Part shown: one piece after another, positions 16,702 through 25,116 of the stretch
Numbering within the stretch: position 1 is the first letter of the stretch
Layout of the letters: each line of letters begins with the position of its first letter
Source: Haloarcula salinisoli
GTDB lineage: Archaea; Halobacteriota; Halobacteria; Halobacteriales; Haloarculaceae
Assembly: GCF_019599405.1 (NCBI RefSeq)
Contig: NZ_RKLQ01000001.1
Span: 248,001 to 312,000 of the forward strand
Direction: 5' to 3'
Length of the DNA stretch: 64,000 nt
Notes under the pieces: generated by a model
Told to the model about the DNA's origin: nothing
Database searches by the model: none
Seen by the model: only the letters and a program-made list of their open reading frames with translations
Position numbers and translations under genes: made by a program

Positions 16702-19164
16702 TCACTCTTGCCAGTGGTGGTCTGTCTGCGCTGCCCCGGCCGGGTCGAAGACAGCCGCACAGAGCTGCCGCTGGGCACCTCGCAGGTGGTAATTGAACGT
16801 CGACTGCGCGATACCGAGGGCGTCCGCGAGCTCGGCACCGGTCTGGACGCGCGGCGACTCGAAGAACCCACAGCGGTACGCGAGCGCGAACACTTCCTGT
16901 TGCCGGGGGGTAAGCTGCTCCCGGAAGGCCGTCTGCAGCCGCTGGGTGGTGTCGGGCGACCGCTCCCGGGTGCGGCGTGCGATCAGTTCCAGTTCCAGAC
17001 CGGTGGCCGTGAGTCCGTCGAGGTACTCCCGAACGGCCGCCGTCTCCGGAAGGGTAACGACAGCCGTCGCGACACCGGCGTCGATTGTCAGTGACTGAAC
17101 GGTCGCGCTGTCGCTCTGCAATCGTGTGACGAGCGAGTCGTCCGCTATCTCGGCTTTGCACAGCGTACCGCCCTCACCCGCCGCGAGGGCCCTGAGGCTA
17201 TCGACGGACAGGGACGACTCGGCGGCCGTCATCAGCGCCTCCCGGGTCACGCCACTGGCTGTGAACACGACCGTCGGTTCCGCCCCGTCGCCGACTACCA
17301 CCCCATCGGACTCGATGACGCACCCGGTCTCCCGCGAGAGACGGCACAGCGGCGTCTTTGCGTCCGTGACCCGGAGTGTGAGTTCGACGACGCTCCCGCC
17401 CTGGCGGGTCGCTGCGGCCTCCGCAGCGTGAATCGCGTGGGCGATTGTCCCGCCCAGCTCAGCGAGGACTTGCTCGTCGCGGTCTCCCCGGTGGGGTGTC
17501 GCTGCGTAGACGACCAGCACTCCGAAGGCGGATTCCTCGTAGACAAGCGGGATACAGTGACAGGAGCGCGCGCCACGTTCGAGGGCCGCCTCGCGCCACG
17601 GTGTGGCCCGCACATCGGTTGCGATATCACCGACGGTCTGCATCTCGCTCGACTGGACGGCCGTCACGAACGGGTCAGTCGCGGGGGTTCCGGGCCCGAG
17701 TCTGTCGTCCGCGGTCGGATCGGTGGTGGCGGTGAGCGCCTCGATGGCACTGCTGTCGACCCCGGCCCAGGCCCGCGGGCTCACCGCTGGGGGCTCCGGG
17801 TCGTAGCCGCCGACCCAGGCGAACAGGTACCGCTCGGACTCGGCCAGGCGCTCACAGACCGTCTTGTCTATCGCCGAGACGGTGTCGGCCTCCACGAGCG
17901 ACTGGTCGATTCGCCGGATGAGGGTGTTCAGTTCGTCGAGTTCCTGGAGTTCCCGATTCCGGCGCTGCAATGCCGCTTCACCCGATGCACGGTCCCACGC
18001 TGTCTCGATGGTCGCCGCGAGCGTCTCGACGAGGTCGAGCGTCCCGCTGTCGAACCGACCCGGCTCGGTCGAGGCCACCTCGAGGACGCCGTGGCGGCCC
18101 AGCGGGACCACGAGACGGCTTCGTATCGGCTCGGCCGACGGGTCCTCGGGGACCCCCGCCGGGGCGTCGAGCTCGCTCTCGACGGCCGGCTCCCCGCTGA
18201 CGAACGCCGCCCAGGCGCGCTCGCTGCGCTGGTCCGACGGTCGGTCCGGCGTCGCGTGCTCTGGGTCGGTCTCGCTGTCGACTGCCCTGAGTTCCCCCTC
18301 GTCCTTGTCGTAGCGCCACAGTGTCGTCGACGGACAGTCGACGACCTCCCGGGCGAGTTCGACGACCCTCTCTCGGAGTGTCGCTACGTCGGCGTCGATG
18401 AACACCTGGCTCGCGTCCGTGAGCCGCCGGAGGATACTGTTGGTTTCGGCCAGTTCTCGCTCGGCCCGAGCCCGCTCGACGGCTGCCCAGGTCGACTCGA
18501 CCGTCTCCCTGGTCAGCTCGACGGCGGTGTCGCTCCACTCGCGAGGGGTGGTCTGTTGGAGCGTGAACAGGCCGACGAGCCGCCCGGATTTCAATAAGGG
18601 TACGGTGAGATACGCGTGGATGTCGGCGGCCAGGTACGCCGCCTCCTGCTCGTCGGACTGGTCCTCGATGGCCGTCACGTCGTCGACGACCAGTGGCTCC
18701 CCCCGCCGGAGCCTGTCCCCGACGTGGTCCCCGAAGTCCGAGAATCGGTGTTTGGTTTCGACCTCTGTGAGCCCGTCGCGGGCATACCCGTCCCGGACCT
18801 GGAGTGTCTCCTCGTCGGGGAACACCTCGAGATACAGCGCCCGGTCGACGTCCAGCCGTTCGGCGAGGAGCTTACCGGCCACGCTCTGGATTTCCTCCGG
18901 GTCGGTCAGCGGCCGGAGCCGCTCGGCGAGCTCGGCGCGGAACGTGTCCACGCCCTCTTTGTCGTCCGGTATGCGCCACCACAGGCGACTGCACCCGTCG
19001 ACGACTCTGGTCTCCACAACGCCCGCATCGACGAGGGCGTCGAGACTGTCCTCGAGTGCCCCGTCCGAACAGTCGACCATCCCGGCGAGTTCGCCCGTTG
19101 TCACTGGGCCGAGTCCGTCGAGCGCGCCGATGATGTCCTCGTTCGAACAGGCGAGGTCGCTCAT
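16702..19164 (-). CDS. Multi-GAF sensor with C-terminal HTH-10 (Bat-like regulator)
   Basis: The 820-aa soluble regulator has an N-terminal winged helix (residues 1-70, GPVTTGELAGMVDCS), three GAF-like sensory domains (about 85-235, 250-395 and 420-590), a bacterio-opsin-activator-type domain (about 600-745) and a C-terminal HTH-10 domain (LTPRQQEVFALAYRCGFFESPR). It has DNA-binding modules at both ends and no kinase core. Its closest architectural relative here is the 1166-aa protein at 6450, which uses PAS domains instead. A TATA-like TTTTTATC on the coding strand about 20-30 nt before the ATG points to a leaderless transcript. It is divergent from the Rieske gene. Confidence 0.85.
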   Translation of the reverse strand: MSDLACSNEDIIGALDGLGPVTTGELAGMVDCSDGALEDSLDALVDAGVVETRVVDGCSRLWWRIPDDKEGVDTFRAELAERLRPLTDPEEIQSVAGKLLAERLDVDRALYLEVFPDEETLQVRDGYARDGLTEVETKHRFSDFGDHVGDRLRRGEPLVVDDVTAIEDQSDEQEAAYLAADIHAYLTVPLLKSGRLVGLFTLQQTTPREWSDTAVELTRETVESTWAAVERARAERELAETNSILRRLTDASQVFIDADVATLRERVVELAREVVDCPSTTLWRYDKDEGELRAVDSETDPEHATPDRPSDQRSERAWAAFVSGEPAVESELDAPAGVPEDPSAEPIRSRLVVPLGRHGVLEVASTEPGRFDSGTLDLVETLAATIETAWDRASGEAALQRRNRELQELDELNTLIRRIDQSLVEADTVSAIDKTVCERLAESERYLFAWVGGYDPEPPAVSPRAWAGVDSSAIEALTATTDPTADDRLGPGTPATDPFVTAVQSSEMQTVGDIATDVRATPWREAALERGARSCHCIPLVYEESAFGVLVVYAATPHRGDRDEQVLAELGGTIAHAIHAAEAAATRQGGSVVELTLRVTDAKTPLCRLSRETGCVIESDGVVVGDGAEPTVVFTASGVTREALMTAAESSLSVDSLRALAAGEGGTLCKAEIADDSLVTRLQSDSATVQSLTIDAGVATAVVTLPETAAVREYLDGLTATGLELELIARRTRERSPDTTQRLQTAFREQLTPRQQEVFALAYRCGFFESPRVQTGAELADALGIAQSTFNYHLRGAQRQLCAAVFDPAGAAQTDHHWQE

Positions 19165-19180
19165 ACCGCCAAAATGTAAG

Positions 19181-19193
19181 CAGGAGATAAAAA
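19181..19193 (-). promoter_or_regulatory. TATA element for the HTH-10 regulator
   Basis: On the minus strand the sequence CGTTTTTATCTCC lies about 20-30 nt upstream of the ATG at 19164. This matches the haloarchaeal TATA spacing for a leaderless or nearly leaderless transcript. The divergent Rieske gene has its own TTTTAG-type element about 30 nt before its start. Confidence 0.5.
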
Positions 19194-19250
19194 CGTCTGG
19201 CCCGTGTGCGGTGGCCTACGTTTTAGTCCCTCCTCGCAGTCCCTCCGACC

Positions 19251-19652
19251 ATGCACCAGTTGACGACTGTCGAGGCGGTCCACGAGGACGGCTCGTACCT
19301 GTTCACCGCCGAGGACCCCTACGGCGACCCCGAAGAGGTCATCCTGGTGCCCTGTAAGGACGGTGTCGCGGCGTGGGTCAACCGCTGTACCCACGAGAAC
19401 CAGCCGTTCGATACCGGACAGGGCGTCCCGATGCGCGACGGCGAGATTATCTGCCCCCGCCACGGCTCGCTGTTCGACGCCTGCGACGGCGACTGTGACA
19501 ACGGCGAGGCCGCCGGGACGACGCTGCCAGATATCGATATCGCGGAGCGTCATGGGACGATTTTTCTCATCGACGACGACTACGAGTTCATGCACGAGGG
19601 AGGTATCGACGACGACGGGGGACCGAGTTCGACGTCGCATCTGCAGTTGTAG
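19251..19652 (+). CDS. Rieske [2Fe-2S] protein
   Basis: The 133-aa soluble Rieske-type ferredoxin has both cluster-binding motifs: Cys46 and His48 in CTHENQPF, and Cys68 and His71 in CPRHGSLFD. The spacing is that of ferredoxin/oxygenase-type Rieske proteins, without a membrane anchor, so it is probably a cytoplasmic electron carrier or a subunit of an oxygenase whose partner is not adjacent. The C-terminus ends DDDGGPSSTSHLQL. About 370 bp downstream, beyond hairpin repeats, the sequence of this 3' end recurs in diverged form. Confidence 0.88.
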   Translation: MHQLTTVEAVHEDGSYLFTAEDPYGDPEEVILVPCKDGVAAWVNRCTHENQPFDTGQGVPMRDGEIICPRHGSLFDACDGDCDNGEAAGTTLPDIDIAERHGTIFLIDDDYEFMHEGGIDDDGGPSSTSHLQL

Positions 19653-20018
19653 GGTCCGCACGAACGGAGTGAGTGCGGTTCACTGACCACGAGGCGAAGC
19701 CGAGTGGTCAGCCTTTTTGGCCACCGAATGACTCGCTGGCTCACGGCGGGGCCGTTCGCCTCCCACGGTTCTTACTCTGCTCGAACCGCGCATTGCTCGT
19801 CTTTCGAGCCTTCGTTCGCTGCGCTCACGAAGACCACGTTTTTCGAGTCGAGCGGGACCGGCGGTCCCGCTGTCTGCGCGCGGGTCCATGACCCGCTCGC
19901 ACGGTCCGAGGGAGCTTTGCTCCCTCGCTAACCTGCGAACGGGCGCGACGCGCCGTGGGCAGAGAGTGGTGACTGTAGCGAGCACCGTGAGCGAAGTCAC
20001 CCGACGACGAAAAAGGTG
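19653..20018. repeat. Hairpin mosaic between the Rieske gene and a copy of its tail
   Basis: This gap is a string of small inverted repeats. CCGCAC/GTGCGG with loop GAACGGAGTGA is at 19656-19678, followed by TGACCAC/GTGGTCA. Three-nucleotide-loop hairpins such as GCGGGTC-CAT-GACCCGC and GAGGGAGC-TTT-GCTCCCTC follow, and then a GGTGACT/AGTCACC pair. The 114 nt at 19835-19948 are identical, in inverted orientation, to 29028-29141. The string ends in the 16-nt sequence GACGACGAAAAAGGTG (20003-20018), which also borders the mosaic next to gatB. Open frames here are by-products of the repeats. Confidence 0.8.
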
Positions 20019-20063
20019 GACGACGATGACGGGCCGAGTTCGACCTCGTATCTACATCTGTAG
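20019..20063 (+). pseudogene. Second, diverged copy of the Rieske gene 3' end
   Basis: In the frame of the intact gene this reads DDDDGPSSTSYLHL and stop, against DDDGGPSSTSHLQL and stop at the real end of the Rieske gene. Several of the codon differences are silent. It has no start and is separated from the gene by about 370 bp of hairpin repeats. It is either the original gene end displaced by an insertion or a duplication made by one. Confidence 0.7.
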
Positions 20064-20317
20064 GGCCATAGCCCGATTCTGCGGGCGTTTTGCAACGGTC
20101 TCAGTCTGAGCTACACGCCGCTGTATAATTGTGCACAAATACAGCTAGAACTTCCAGTTCCTGTCCCAATCGTGCAGCAAAAACAGTGGAGAAAAAGACT
20201 TTAGGTGACACACGTCCAAGTAACTGGTAGAAAGTGGCCGGGACCTAAACTCGTGACTTGTCGACACGAGTCGACGAGGCCGAGCGCAGGCGACCGGTCC
20301 GAACAAAGGTACAGCAA
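20064..20317. other. Intergenic region with nothing recognised
   Basis: This stretch of about 250 bp lies between the duplicated Rieske tail and the small protein at 20318. It is AT-richer than its surroundings around 20125-20215. A run GAAAAAGACTTTAGG (about 20191-20205) could include a TATA element for the downstream gene. No coding sequence, RNA gene or strong inverted repeat is apparent. Confidence 0.4.
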
Positions 20318-20521
20318 ATGGCTAGACACGATTACGACCTCCCGGCAGACTACGAGACGCGGATTGCAGAGGGAACGATGAGCGACTGGTACACGCAGGA
20401 ACGCGCCAAACGACAGGCGCTGCAACAGGACACGAACTTCGAACGGGAGTTCCTGGGCCTGCGCGACAGTATCGAGCGGCTAGTCGCGGCCGCCAGCGAG
20501 ACAGTGAAGATAGAGCGCTAG
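20318..20521 (+). CDS. Small conserved-looking haloarchaeal protein
   Basis: The 67-aa charged protein starts MARHDYDLPADYETRIAEG and is probably all helical, with an amphipathic C-terminal half (FLGLRDSIERLVAAASETV). No cysteines or recognised motifs occur. I chose the ATG at 20318 because upstream in-frame sequence is not protein-like. The gene is convergent with topA and the two stop codons overlap by 4 bp. Confidence 0.6.
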   Translation: MARHDYDLPADYETRIAEGTMSDWYTQERAKRQALQQDTNFEREFLGLRDSIERLVAAASETVKIER

Positions 20522-23001
20522 GCCTCGAGTTCGGTCTGCCAGTCCCGCACCTGGCTCGCGCTGACGCCCTGGACCTCGGCGGCGACGATGTCGGCGTCCG
20601 CTTCCTTTAGAGCGTCCAGGGAGTCTACGCCGGCCGCTTCGAGCTTCTCGGCGGTCGCCCCGCCGATGCCGCTTAAGTCCTCTAGCTCCTCGACGGCGTT
20701 TCTGGCGCGGTACTCCTCGAAGTTACAGATGGGACAGCCCAGTTCCCACGGGTCGTCGCTGTCGGGGTCGACGACGAGTTCGGGGAGGTCGTGGTCCTCG
20801 CAGAACTCGTCGGTGACCTCGATGTCGCCGTTTCGGGGCAGCGGCAGCGAGTACTCACAGTCGGGGTAGCGCGTACAGCCGACCAGCCGGGAGCCCGAGC
20901 GGAGGTGTTTGATGGCGAGTTCGCCGCCGTCCGGTTCGTGGCAGTCCGGACACGGTCCGATAATCTCGTCCTCGCTCTCGTCGGCCTTCTCGGCCTCACA
21001 GCGGGGACAGCCGTGGACGAAGGTGTCCCGGCCCGCGAGCATCTTCACGTGGTGCATCTCGTGCTCGTCGCACTCGTCGTCCAGCACGAGCGGCTCGCCG
21101 GTCGAGGGCAGCGGGAGCGTGTTCCGACACTCGGGGAAGCCGTCACAGCCGACGAAATAGGAACCCTGGCGAGAGCGGCGGACGAGCATCGCCTCGCCAC
21201 ACTGCGGACACGGGCCCAGCGTCTTGTCGGCCTTCAGGGACTCCTGGAGGTGTTCGCCGATCTCCTCGCGGGAGTCGGCCAGTTCGTCGAACACCTTCTG
21301 GAGCATCTCGCGGGACTCGTCGGTCACCTCGTCGAGGGTGGCCTCGCCGTTGGCGATACGAGTCATGTCTTCCTCCAGCTGGGCGGTCATGTCGTCGCTG
21401 ACGACGCGGTCGGCGAACTCCTCGGCGGCCTCGACGACGGCCATCGCCAGCGTCGTCGGGCGGGGCGGGTCCCCCTCGATGTAGCCGCGGTCGTACAGTT
21501 TCTCGATGCTATTGTGTCGCGTGCTCTTTGTTCCCAACCCACGTGACTCCATGGTCTCGATGAGCCGGGACTGCCCGTACCGTCGGGGCGGCTGGGTCTG
21601 TTTGTCTTCGAGGGTGACCTCGCTCATCGCCAGCGCCTCGCCCTCCTCGACGTCGGGGACGTGGTTCTCGCTGGCGCTGGAGTACGGATAGACGGCGTGG
21701 TAGCCGGGTTCGACCAGGCGCTTGCCGTTGGCCTTCAGCGAGCGACCGGCGGCCTCGGCGACGACGCGCAGGCGCTCCCACGTGGCGGCCTCGGCGACCG
21801 TCGCGAAAAAGCGACGGACGACGAGTTCGTACACTTCCCACTCGTCCTCGGAGAGCTCGGACTTCGGGGGCAGCTCACCGGTCGGGTGGATCGGCGGGTG
21901 GTCGGTGGTCTCCTCGTCGCCCTCGGTGGCGACGATGTCGTCCTGTTCGAGCAGCGCCTCGGCGTCCTCGCCGAAATCGGGCGAGCTGACGAACGCGTCG
22001 AGCAGCTCGTCCTCCTCTAGGTCTTCGGGGTAGACGGTGTTGTCCGTCCGCGGGTAGGTCATGTAACCCGCGGTGTAGAGCTCCTCGGCGATGGACATCG
22101 CCCGCTGGGCGGAGTAGCCAAGCGAACTGGCCGCCGAGATAAAGGCCGTCGTGTTAAAGGGCGTCGGCGGGCTGTCGGTGCGGGTACGCCGGCGAACGCT
22201 GGTGACCGTCGCGGCCTCGACCCCGCTGAGGTCGGCGTAGGCCGCGTCGGCGGCGTCTTCGTCCCAGACGCGTTCGGCCTCGCTGCCGTCGTCGTCGTAG
22301 AAGTACTGGGCCTCGAAGGTCGAATCGTCTTTCGTGAGGTCGGCGAATATCTCCCAGTAGTCCTCGGGGTCGAAGGCCTGGATTTCCCGCTCGCGGTCGA
22401 CGATGAGCTTCAGCGTCGGTGACTGGACCCGGCCCACGGAGATGAAGTCGTCGCCCAGCTGCCGCGCGGAGAGGGAGAGAAAGCGGGTGAGGGCGGCCCC
22501 CCACACGAGGTCGATAATCTGGCGGGCTTCGCCCGCGGCAGCGAGGTCGAAGTCGATGTCGTCCGGTTCGGAAAAGGCCTCCCGGACCTCACGTTCGGTG
22601 ATAGAGGAGAAGCGAACGCGGGAGACGGGCACGTCGGTCACCTCGCGGATGAGCTCGTAGGCCTCCTTGCCGATGAGTTCGCCCTCGCGGTCGTAGTCAG
22701 TCGCGATGATGGCGGACTCGGCTTTCCGTGCGAGTTGCTTGAGCGTCGTGACGATGTTCTCCTGGGTCGCTTCCTTCGTGACTTCGGCGTCGATGAGTTC
22801 GACCGGCTCGACGTCGCGCCAGTCGTTGTACTCGGGCGGGAAGTCGACGCCGACGACGTGGCCCGAGAGGCCGACGACGCGCTTGGTCCCCCACCGGTAG
22901 ACGTTCACCCCGTTGCGCCGCTCGGCCGAAGCGCTCCCCTCCGAGAGGATTTCGGCGATGCGGCGGGCGGCGTTGTCCTTCTCTGTGATTATCAGCTCCA
23001 T
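20518..23001 (-). CDS. topA: DNA topoisomerase I, type IA
   Basis: The 827-aa enzyme relaxes negative supercoils by a single-strand break. The TOPRIM domain (residues 1-145) carries the acidic motif TDYDREGE (Asp102, Asp104, Glu106). The catalytic tyrosine is Tyr316 in TYPRTD. After the core (to about residue 590) come several cysteine-rich zinc-ribbon modules (GPCPQCG, GCPRC, GPCPDC, GCPIC) and a C-terminal helix-hairpin-helix segment (LSGIGGATAEKLEAAGV). The start at 23001 (MELIITEKDNAARRIAEIL) is the standard N-terminus; the longer frame upstream overlaps the divergent gene's promoter. Confidence 0.94.
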   Translation of the reverse strand: MELIITEKDNAARRIAEILSEGSASAERRNGVNVYRWGTKRVVGLSGHVVGVDFPPEYNDWRDVEPVELIDAEVTKEATQENIVTTLKQLARKAESAIIATDYDREGELIGKEAYELIREVTDVPVSRVRFSSITEREVREAFSEPDDIDFDLAAAGEARQIIDLVWGAALTRFLSLSARQLGDDFISVGRVQSPTLKLIVDREREIQAFDPEDYWEIFADLTKDDSTFEAQYFYDDDGSEAERVWDEDAADAAYADLSGVEAATVTSVRRRTRTDSPPTPFNTTAFISAASSLGYSAQRAMSIAEELYTAGYMTYPRTDNTVYPEDLEEDELLDAFVSSPDFGEDAEALLEQDDIVATEGDEETTDHPPIHPTGELPPKSELSEDEWEVYELVVRRFFATVAEAATWERLRVVAEAAGRSLKANGKRLVEPGYHAVYPYSSASENHVPDVEEGEALAMSEVTLEDKQTQPPRRYGQSRLIETMESRGLGTKSTRHNSIEKLYDRGYIEGDPPRPTTLAMAVVEAAEEFADRVVSDDMTAQLEEDMTRIANGEATLDEVTDESREMLQKVFDELADSREEIGEHLQESLKADKTLGPCPQCGEAMLVRRSRQGSYFVGCDGFPECRNTLPLPSTGEPLVLDDECDEHEMHHVKMLAGRDTFVHGCPRCEAEKADESEDEIIGPCPDCHEPDGGELAIKHLRSGSRLVGCTRYPDCEYSLPLPRNGDIEVTDEFCEDHDLPELVVDPDSDDPWELGCPICNFEEYRARNAVEELEDLSGIGGATAEKLEAAGVDSLDALKEADADIVAAEVQGVSASQVRDWQTELEA

Positions 23002-23181
23002 CGGACACCACCTGTCGTGCTCATTAGGGGTCGCTACGCTCGGAGTCGTTCTAAAGACTTTCGGGGGAATCGGCCTACAGCGCGGGTGCGCGAGCGCCTG
23101 CGGGCCCGTGGGCCACGCTATAGGCGGCGGTGGAACCGAGCCAGCGAACGATTGCCGAATATCTTTCACCCTTATAGACAA

Positions 23182-23228
23182 AGTTTTATCTGTTATTTGG
23201 ACGAACGAACATGATAGACCGGGGATGA
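23182..23228 (+). promoter_or_regulatory. TATA element and five-codon leader ORF before the PNPOx-like gene
   Basis: AGTTTTATC (23182-23190) is a TATA candidate. About 25 nt later ATG at 23211 opens a five-codon frame (MIDRG) whose TGA overlaps the ATG of the main gene at 23225 (ATGA). Transcription should start close to 23211, so the tiny frame could be translated from a leaderless message and couple translation to the main gene. This is inference from spacing. Confidence 0.4.
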
Positions 23229-24295
23229 CTGTAGGAAGCAACACGCCGGGGGCGGAGGAATCGAGCACGGACGAGACGACGGACCCACGAGCTGACCTGC
23301 CCGGGAGCCAGGGAGAACACGAACTGCAGGCGGAGCTGGGCACAGCCGACCGGGCCGAGGCGTTCTACGACACGGCCATGCAACACGCCCTGACCAGCCA
23401 GATGAAGTCGTTCCTCATGGACCGATGGATGGGCTTTGCCAGCGCACTCGACGGCGACCGACCGGTGACGGAACCGTGCTTCGCCGACGAGGGGTTCATC
23501 AGGATACTCGCCGACGACCGAATCGCGTGGCCGGCGGCGGCGATGGTCGACGGCAGCGGGCCGCTGGTCGGCCCCAACGAGGAACGGTTCCTCTCGCTGG
23601 TGACTGTCGACTGGTGGGACACGACCGTCGGCCTCCACATCAACGGGTCGGCGCATCGACGAGTGGCCCCGCCGGTCGGCGTCTCCCGGGACGGGCCCGC
23701 GACGGACTGGTACGTCCTCGACATCGAGGAGGCGTACATCCACTGTGCGAAACACATCCCCGAACTGGCGGTCGACGACGGGGCGCCCGAGGGCCCCGAG
23801 GTCGCGCCGAGTCGGACGACGTACGACCGCCTGGTCCCCGCCGTCGAGAAGTTCATCGGAACGCAGGTGGTCTCCTTCCTCGGCACGGCTGACAGCGAGG
23901 GTGAGACCGACCTCTCGCCCCGGATAGGTCCCCCCGGATTCGTCCAGGTGCTCGACGAACACACGCTGGCGTGGCCGGAGTACCGCGGCAACGGCATCCA
24001 CGCCTCTATGGGTAACATCAGGGAACGCGGGGTCGCGACCCTCACGTTCCTCGACTGGTGGAACACGGAGGCTATCGTCCGGGTCTCCGGCTCGGCGACG
24101 CTGCACGACGAGGTCGCCGGCGCCACCGACCTCACCGACGTCGACCGGACGAAAAAGTGGGTCCTGATGGACGTCGAGGAGGCGACGGTCACGACGGACC
24201 CGCCGCTGCCGTCGCTCTCGGTCGAGTCGTTCGACCCGCCGTGGGGGACCGACGACGAGGAGGTCAAGAAGAGCGGCTTCTTCACAGAGGCGTGA
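23225..24295 (+). CDS. Pyridoxamine 5'-phosphate oxidase-like protein, two tandem domains
   Basis: The 356-aa protein appears to contain two FMN-binding split-barrel domains. The first covers about residues 55-190 and the second about 205-335. They share related segments, such as LVTVDWWDTTVGLHINGSA in the first and LTFLDWWNTEAIVRVSGSA in the second, each followed by a WYVLDIEEAYIH or WVLMDVEEATVT strand. That internal duplication is visible directly. The family includes flavin-dependent oxidases and general stress proteins; the actual substrate is unknown. A low-complexity acidic N-terminus of about 40 residues precedes the first domain. The ATG at 23225 is preferred over the long upstream frame, which crosses the promoter. 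Confidence 0.75.
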   Translation: MTVGSNTPGAEESSTDETTDPRADLPGSQGEHELQAELGTADRAEAFYDTAMQHALTSQMKSFLMDRWMGFASALDGDRPVTEPCFADEGFIRILADDRIAWPAAAMVDGSGPLVGPNEERFLSLVTVDWWDTTVGLHINGSAHRRVAPPVGVSRDGPATDWYVLDIEEAYIHCAKHIPELAVDDGAPEGPEVAPSRTTYDRLVPAVEKFIGTQVVSFLGTADSEGETDLSPRIGPPGFVQVLDEHTLAWPEYRGNGIHASMGNIRERGVATLTFLDWWNTEAIVRVSGSATLHDEVAGATDLTDVDRTKKWVLMDVEEATVTTDPPLPSLSVESFDPPWGTDDEEVKKSGFFTEA

Positions 24296-24365
24296 CGGTG
24301 GTCCGGGTCGGCTACCTCCGCCGGGAGACCGACGCGCTCTTGTCGCTGACAGTCCGAGTATCGCT

Positions 24366-24902
24366 ATGGACAGACGGACCGCCCGTATCTCCCGTGCGGT
24401 CGCCGCCGCGCTCGTCTTCGTGACGGCGGCCTACCACCTCTGGTGGGGATTCCCCCGGAGCCTCGTCTACCTGAACGCGTTCGGGACGGGAATCCCGCCT
24501 GACCCGCGACCGTTCCTCTTCGTCGCGCTCGGACTGCTCTTGCTCGCGGGCCCGTATCTCGTCAGCTTCGAGGTCATCTCACTCAGAACTGCCTATGCTG
24601 GGGCCGCGCTCCTGCTGGTCGGCTCCATCGCAGCCTGGGTCACCTGGCACGCCACCGGCCACGGGGCCTTCCTCGTCGGTGGCCCGGCCCCCGCGTCGGG
24701 CGGCGGCGGACACAGTCACGGCGGTCAGAACACCGTGCTCCTCGTCCTCTCGCACTTCCCCGCCGAACCGGTCGAGGGCGCTATCAAGCTGGTCGAGACC
24801 GCTGCGGTCGTCCTCTTTGTGACGCTGCTGCGGCTGGACCCGGCGGTCACGACGCAGGCACAGCAGGCAAACGGTGACCAGACCGAGGCGAGCGAGACCT
24901 AG
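24366..24902 (+). CDS. Membrane protein with a His/Gly-rich loop
   Basis: The 178-aa protein has four hydrophobic segments (about residues 10-25, 48-70, 75-95 and 135-157) and a polar C-terminal tail. Between the third and fourth segments is a loop with SGGGGHSHGG, which could bind metal ions such as zinc, copper or nickel, although that is only suggested by the histidines. No family is recognised. It starts 70 bp after the PNPOx-like gene on the same strand. Confidence 0.65.
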   Translation: MDRRTARISRAVAAALVFVTAAYHLWWGFPRSLVYLNAFGTGIPPDPRPFLFVALGLLLLAGPYLVSFEVISLRTAYAGAALLLVGSIAAWVTWHATGHGAFLVGGPAPASGGGGHSHGGQNTVLLVLSHFPAEPVEGAIKLVETAAVVLFVTLLRLDPAVTTQAQQANGDQTEASET

Positions 24903-25070
24903 TCGGTCGGACCGGCGAGCCGCTCTCTCGGTGGCGGAGCCAAACGCGATACGATCTCGCGCGTACTGTCGCTGTCCGCTGGGCCGTCTCCCTTCCACCG
25001 GACGCCCCCTCCCACGCAATTACTTTGCCTGCGGTGAGTAACGCGCGCTCATTCAGTGAGCAGACGCGGA

Positions 25071-25113
25071 TATGTCTATAAGGCTACAGAAATAGTATGT
25101 GTCAATAGTGACA
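25071..25113 (+). promoter_or_regulatory. TATA box and TGTCA palindrome before the cupin gene
   Basis: A TATA-like TCTATAAGG lies at about 25074-25082. Between it and the start codon is a perfect inverted repeat TGTCA-ATAG-TGACA (25100-25113), ending 3 nt before the ATG at 25117. The position over the expected transcription start is that of a repressor operator. The factor is unknown. Confidence 0.45.
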
Positions 25114-25116
25114 ATT

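Noticed and set aside
19673-20109. Short plus- and minus-strand frames after the Rieske gene
   Set aside because: They are by-products of the hairpin mosaic; only the 45-nt tail copy at 20019-20063 resembles real coding sequence.
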